23,069 bases of DNA from JBIOUF01 sp044866695 (GTDB lineage Bacteria; Actinomycetota; Actinomycetes; Propionibacteriales; Nocardioidaceae), in NCBI GenBank assembly GCA_044866695.1, contig JBIOUF010000308.1, positions 1-23,069 of the forward strand, in the 5' to 3' direction. Numbering within the stretch: the first letter of the stretch is position 1; every line of letters starts with the position of its first letter. The notes beneath the pieces are model-generated. The model made no database searches, was not told the DNA's origin, and was given only the letters and a program-made list of their open reading frames with translations. Made by a program: the position numbers and the translations under genes. Below are positions 22,896 to 23,069 of this stretch, piece by piece.

Positions 22896-23069
22896 CTCAC
22901 CAGAGTGACTGCTGAGACTCCTGGGGTCTCCGCGTGTCGGTGACGTGGCGTGGGGTCCCGACGCTCAAGGGTTGGTTTCGACCAAGAAATCATCCCCGCG
23001 GCAGGACCCCACGTGATCACCTATCGTGCCACCCTTGACGTACCAATCGACACCGTGCGGCAGGTCAGC
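22896..23069 (+). mobile_element. left end of an IS5-like insertion sequence, continues past window
   Basis: DNA between the cut RT gene and the transposase start is noncoding and contains CGTGGGGTCC (22949-22958) with its perfect inverted partner GGACCCCACG (23004-23013), plus GAGAC/GTCTC arms (22914-22930). The left terminal repeat cannot be placed without the right end. Confidence 0.5.
23013..23069 (+). CDS. start of an IS5-like transposase, 3' end outside window
   Basis: Nineteen codons from a GTG read VITYRATLDVPIDTVRQVS. The ITYRATLDVP opening is typical of a group of actinobacterial IS5/IS1182-type transposases, in which a variable helix follows. The GTG lies at the end of the right arm of a 10-bp inverted repeat, which might restrict its translation. 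The assignment rests on this short start only. Confidence 0.6.
   Translation, partial: MITYRATLDVPIDTVRQVS

Noticed and set aside
22294..22908. Plus-strand open frame opposite the intron RT
   Set aside because: Antisense shadow; the RT motifs on the minus strand explain the region.

Overview
The window is high-GC DNA with GTG starts, codon-overlap operons and actinobacterial protein families (DUF3352, DnaE1-type polymerase III alpha, MEDS/HATPase regulator, MmyB-type XRE regulator). This points to an actinobacterium. The gene content and a GAGCGTCTCGAAACCACC-type intergenic repeat suggest Nocardioidaceae, but that placement is an inference.

Left half (1-13.4 kb) is housekeeping DNA in which every reading frame is intact. 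In order it holds: the C-terminal part of an LPXTG-anchored surface protein with a coupled small ORF (+); a MEDS-HATPase regulator (-); the tightly overlapping histidine genes hisD-hisC-hisB-hisH (-); a Lon-substrate-binding-domain protein (+); a DUF3352 membrane-anchored protein (-); a four-helix membrane protein (-); and dnaE (-). Three different short tandem repeats (about 32, 22 and 9 bp) sit in the gaps around the DUF3352 gene.

Right half (13.5-23 kb) is accessory DNA with strong signs of decay. An SDR oxidoreductase (frameshifted), an NmrA-like reductase and a 36-codon remnant of a zinc alcohol dehydrogenase form a minus-strand operon. It diverges from an XRE/MmyB regulator followed by a cupin that has lost its metal-binding middle and a frameshifted TMEM175-type channel. 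A paired direct repeat, TGCGGACT-N3-TGCGGAC, occurs once before and twice after this cassette and is a candidate recombination or att-like site.

Next come a ParE-type toxin with its antitoxin, two decayed fragments (an SLH-like piece and the tail of a secreted protein), and an intact DUF4917 gene of unknown function that could be a defence gene. The end of the window is a nest of mobile elements: an IS1380-family transposase with three frameshifts, a group II intron (reverse transcriptase plus domains V and VI) that has lost its 5' part, and the start of an IS5-like transposase. No tRNA, rRNA or CRISPR array was seen.
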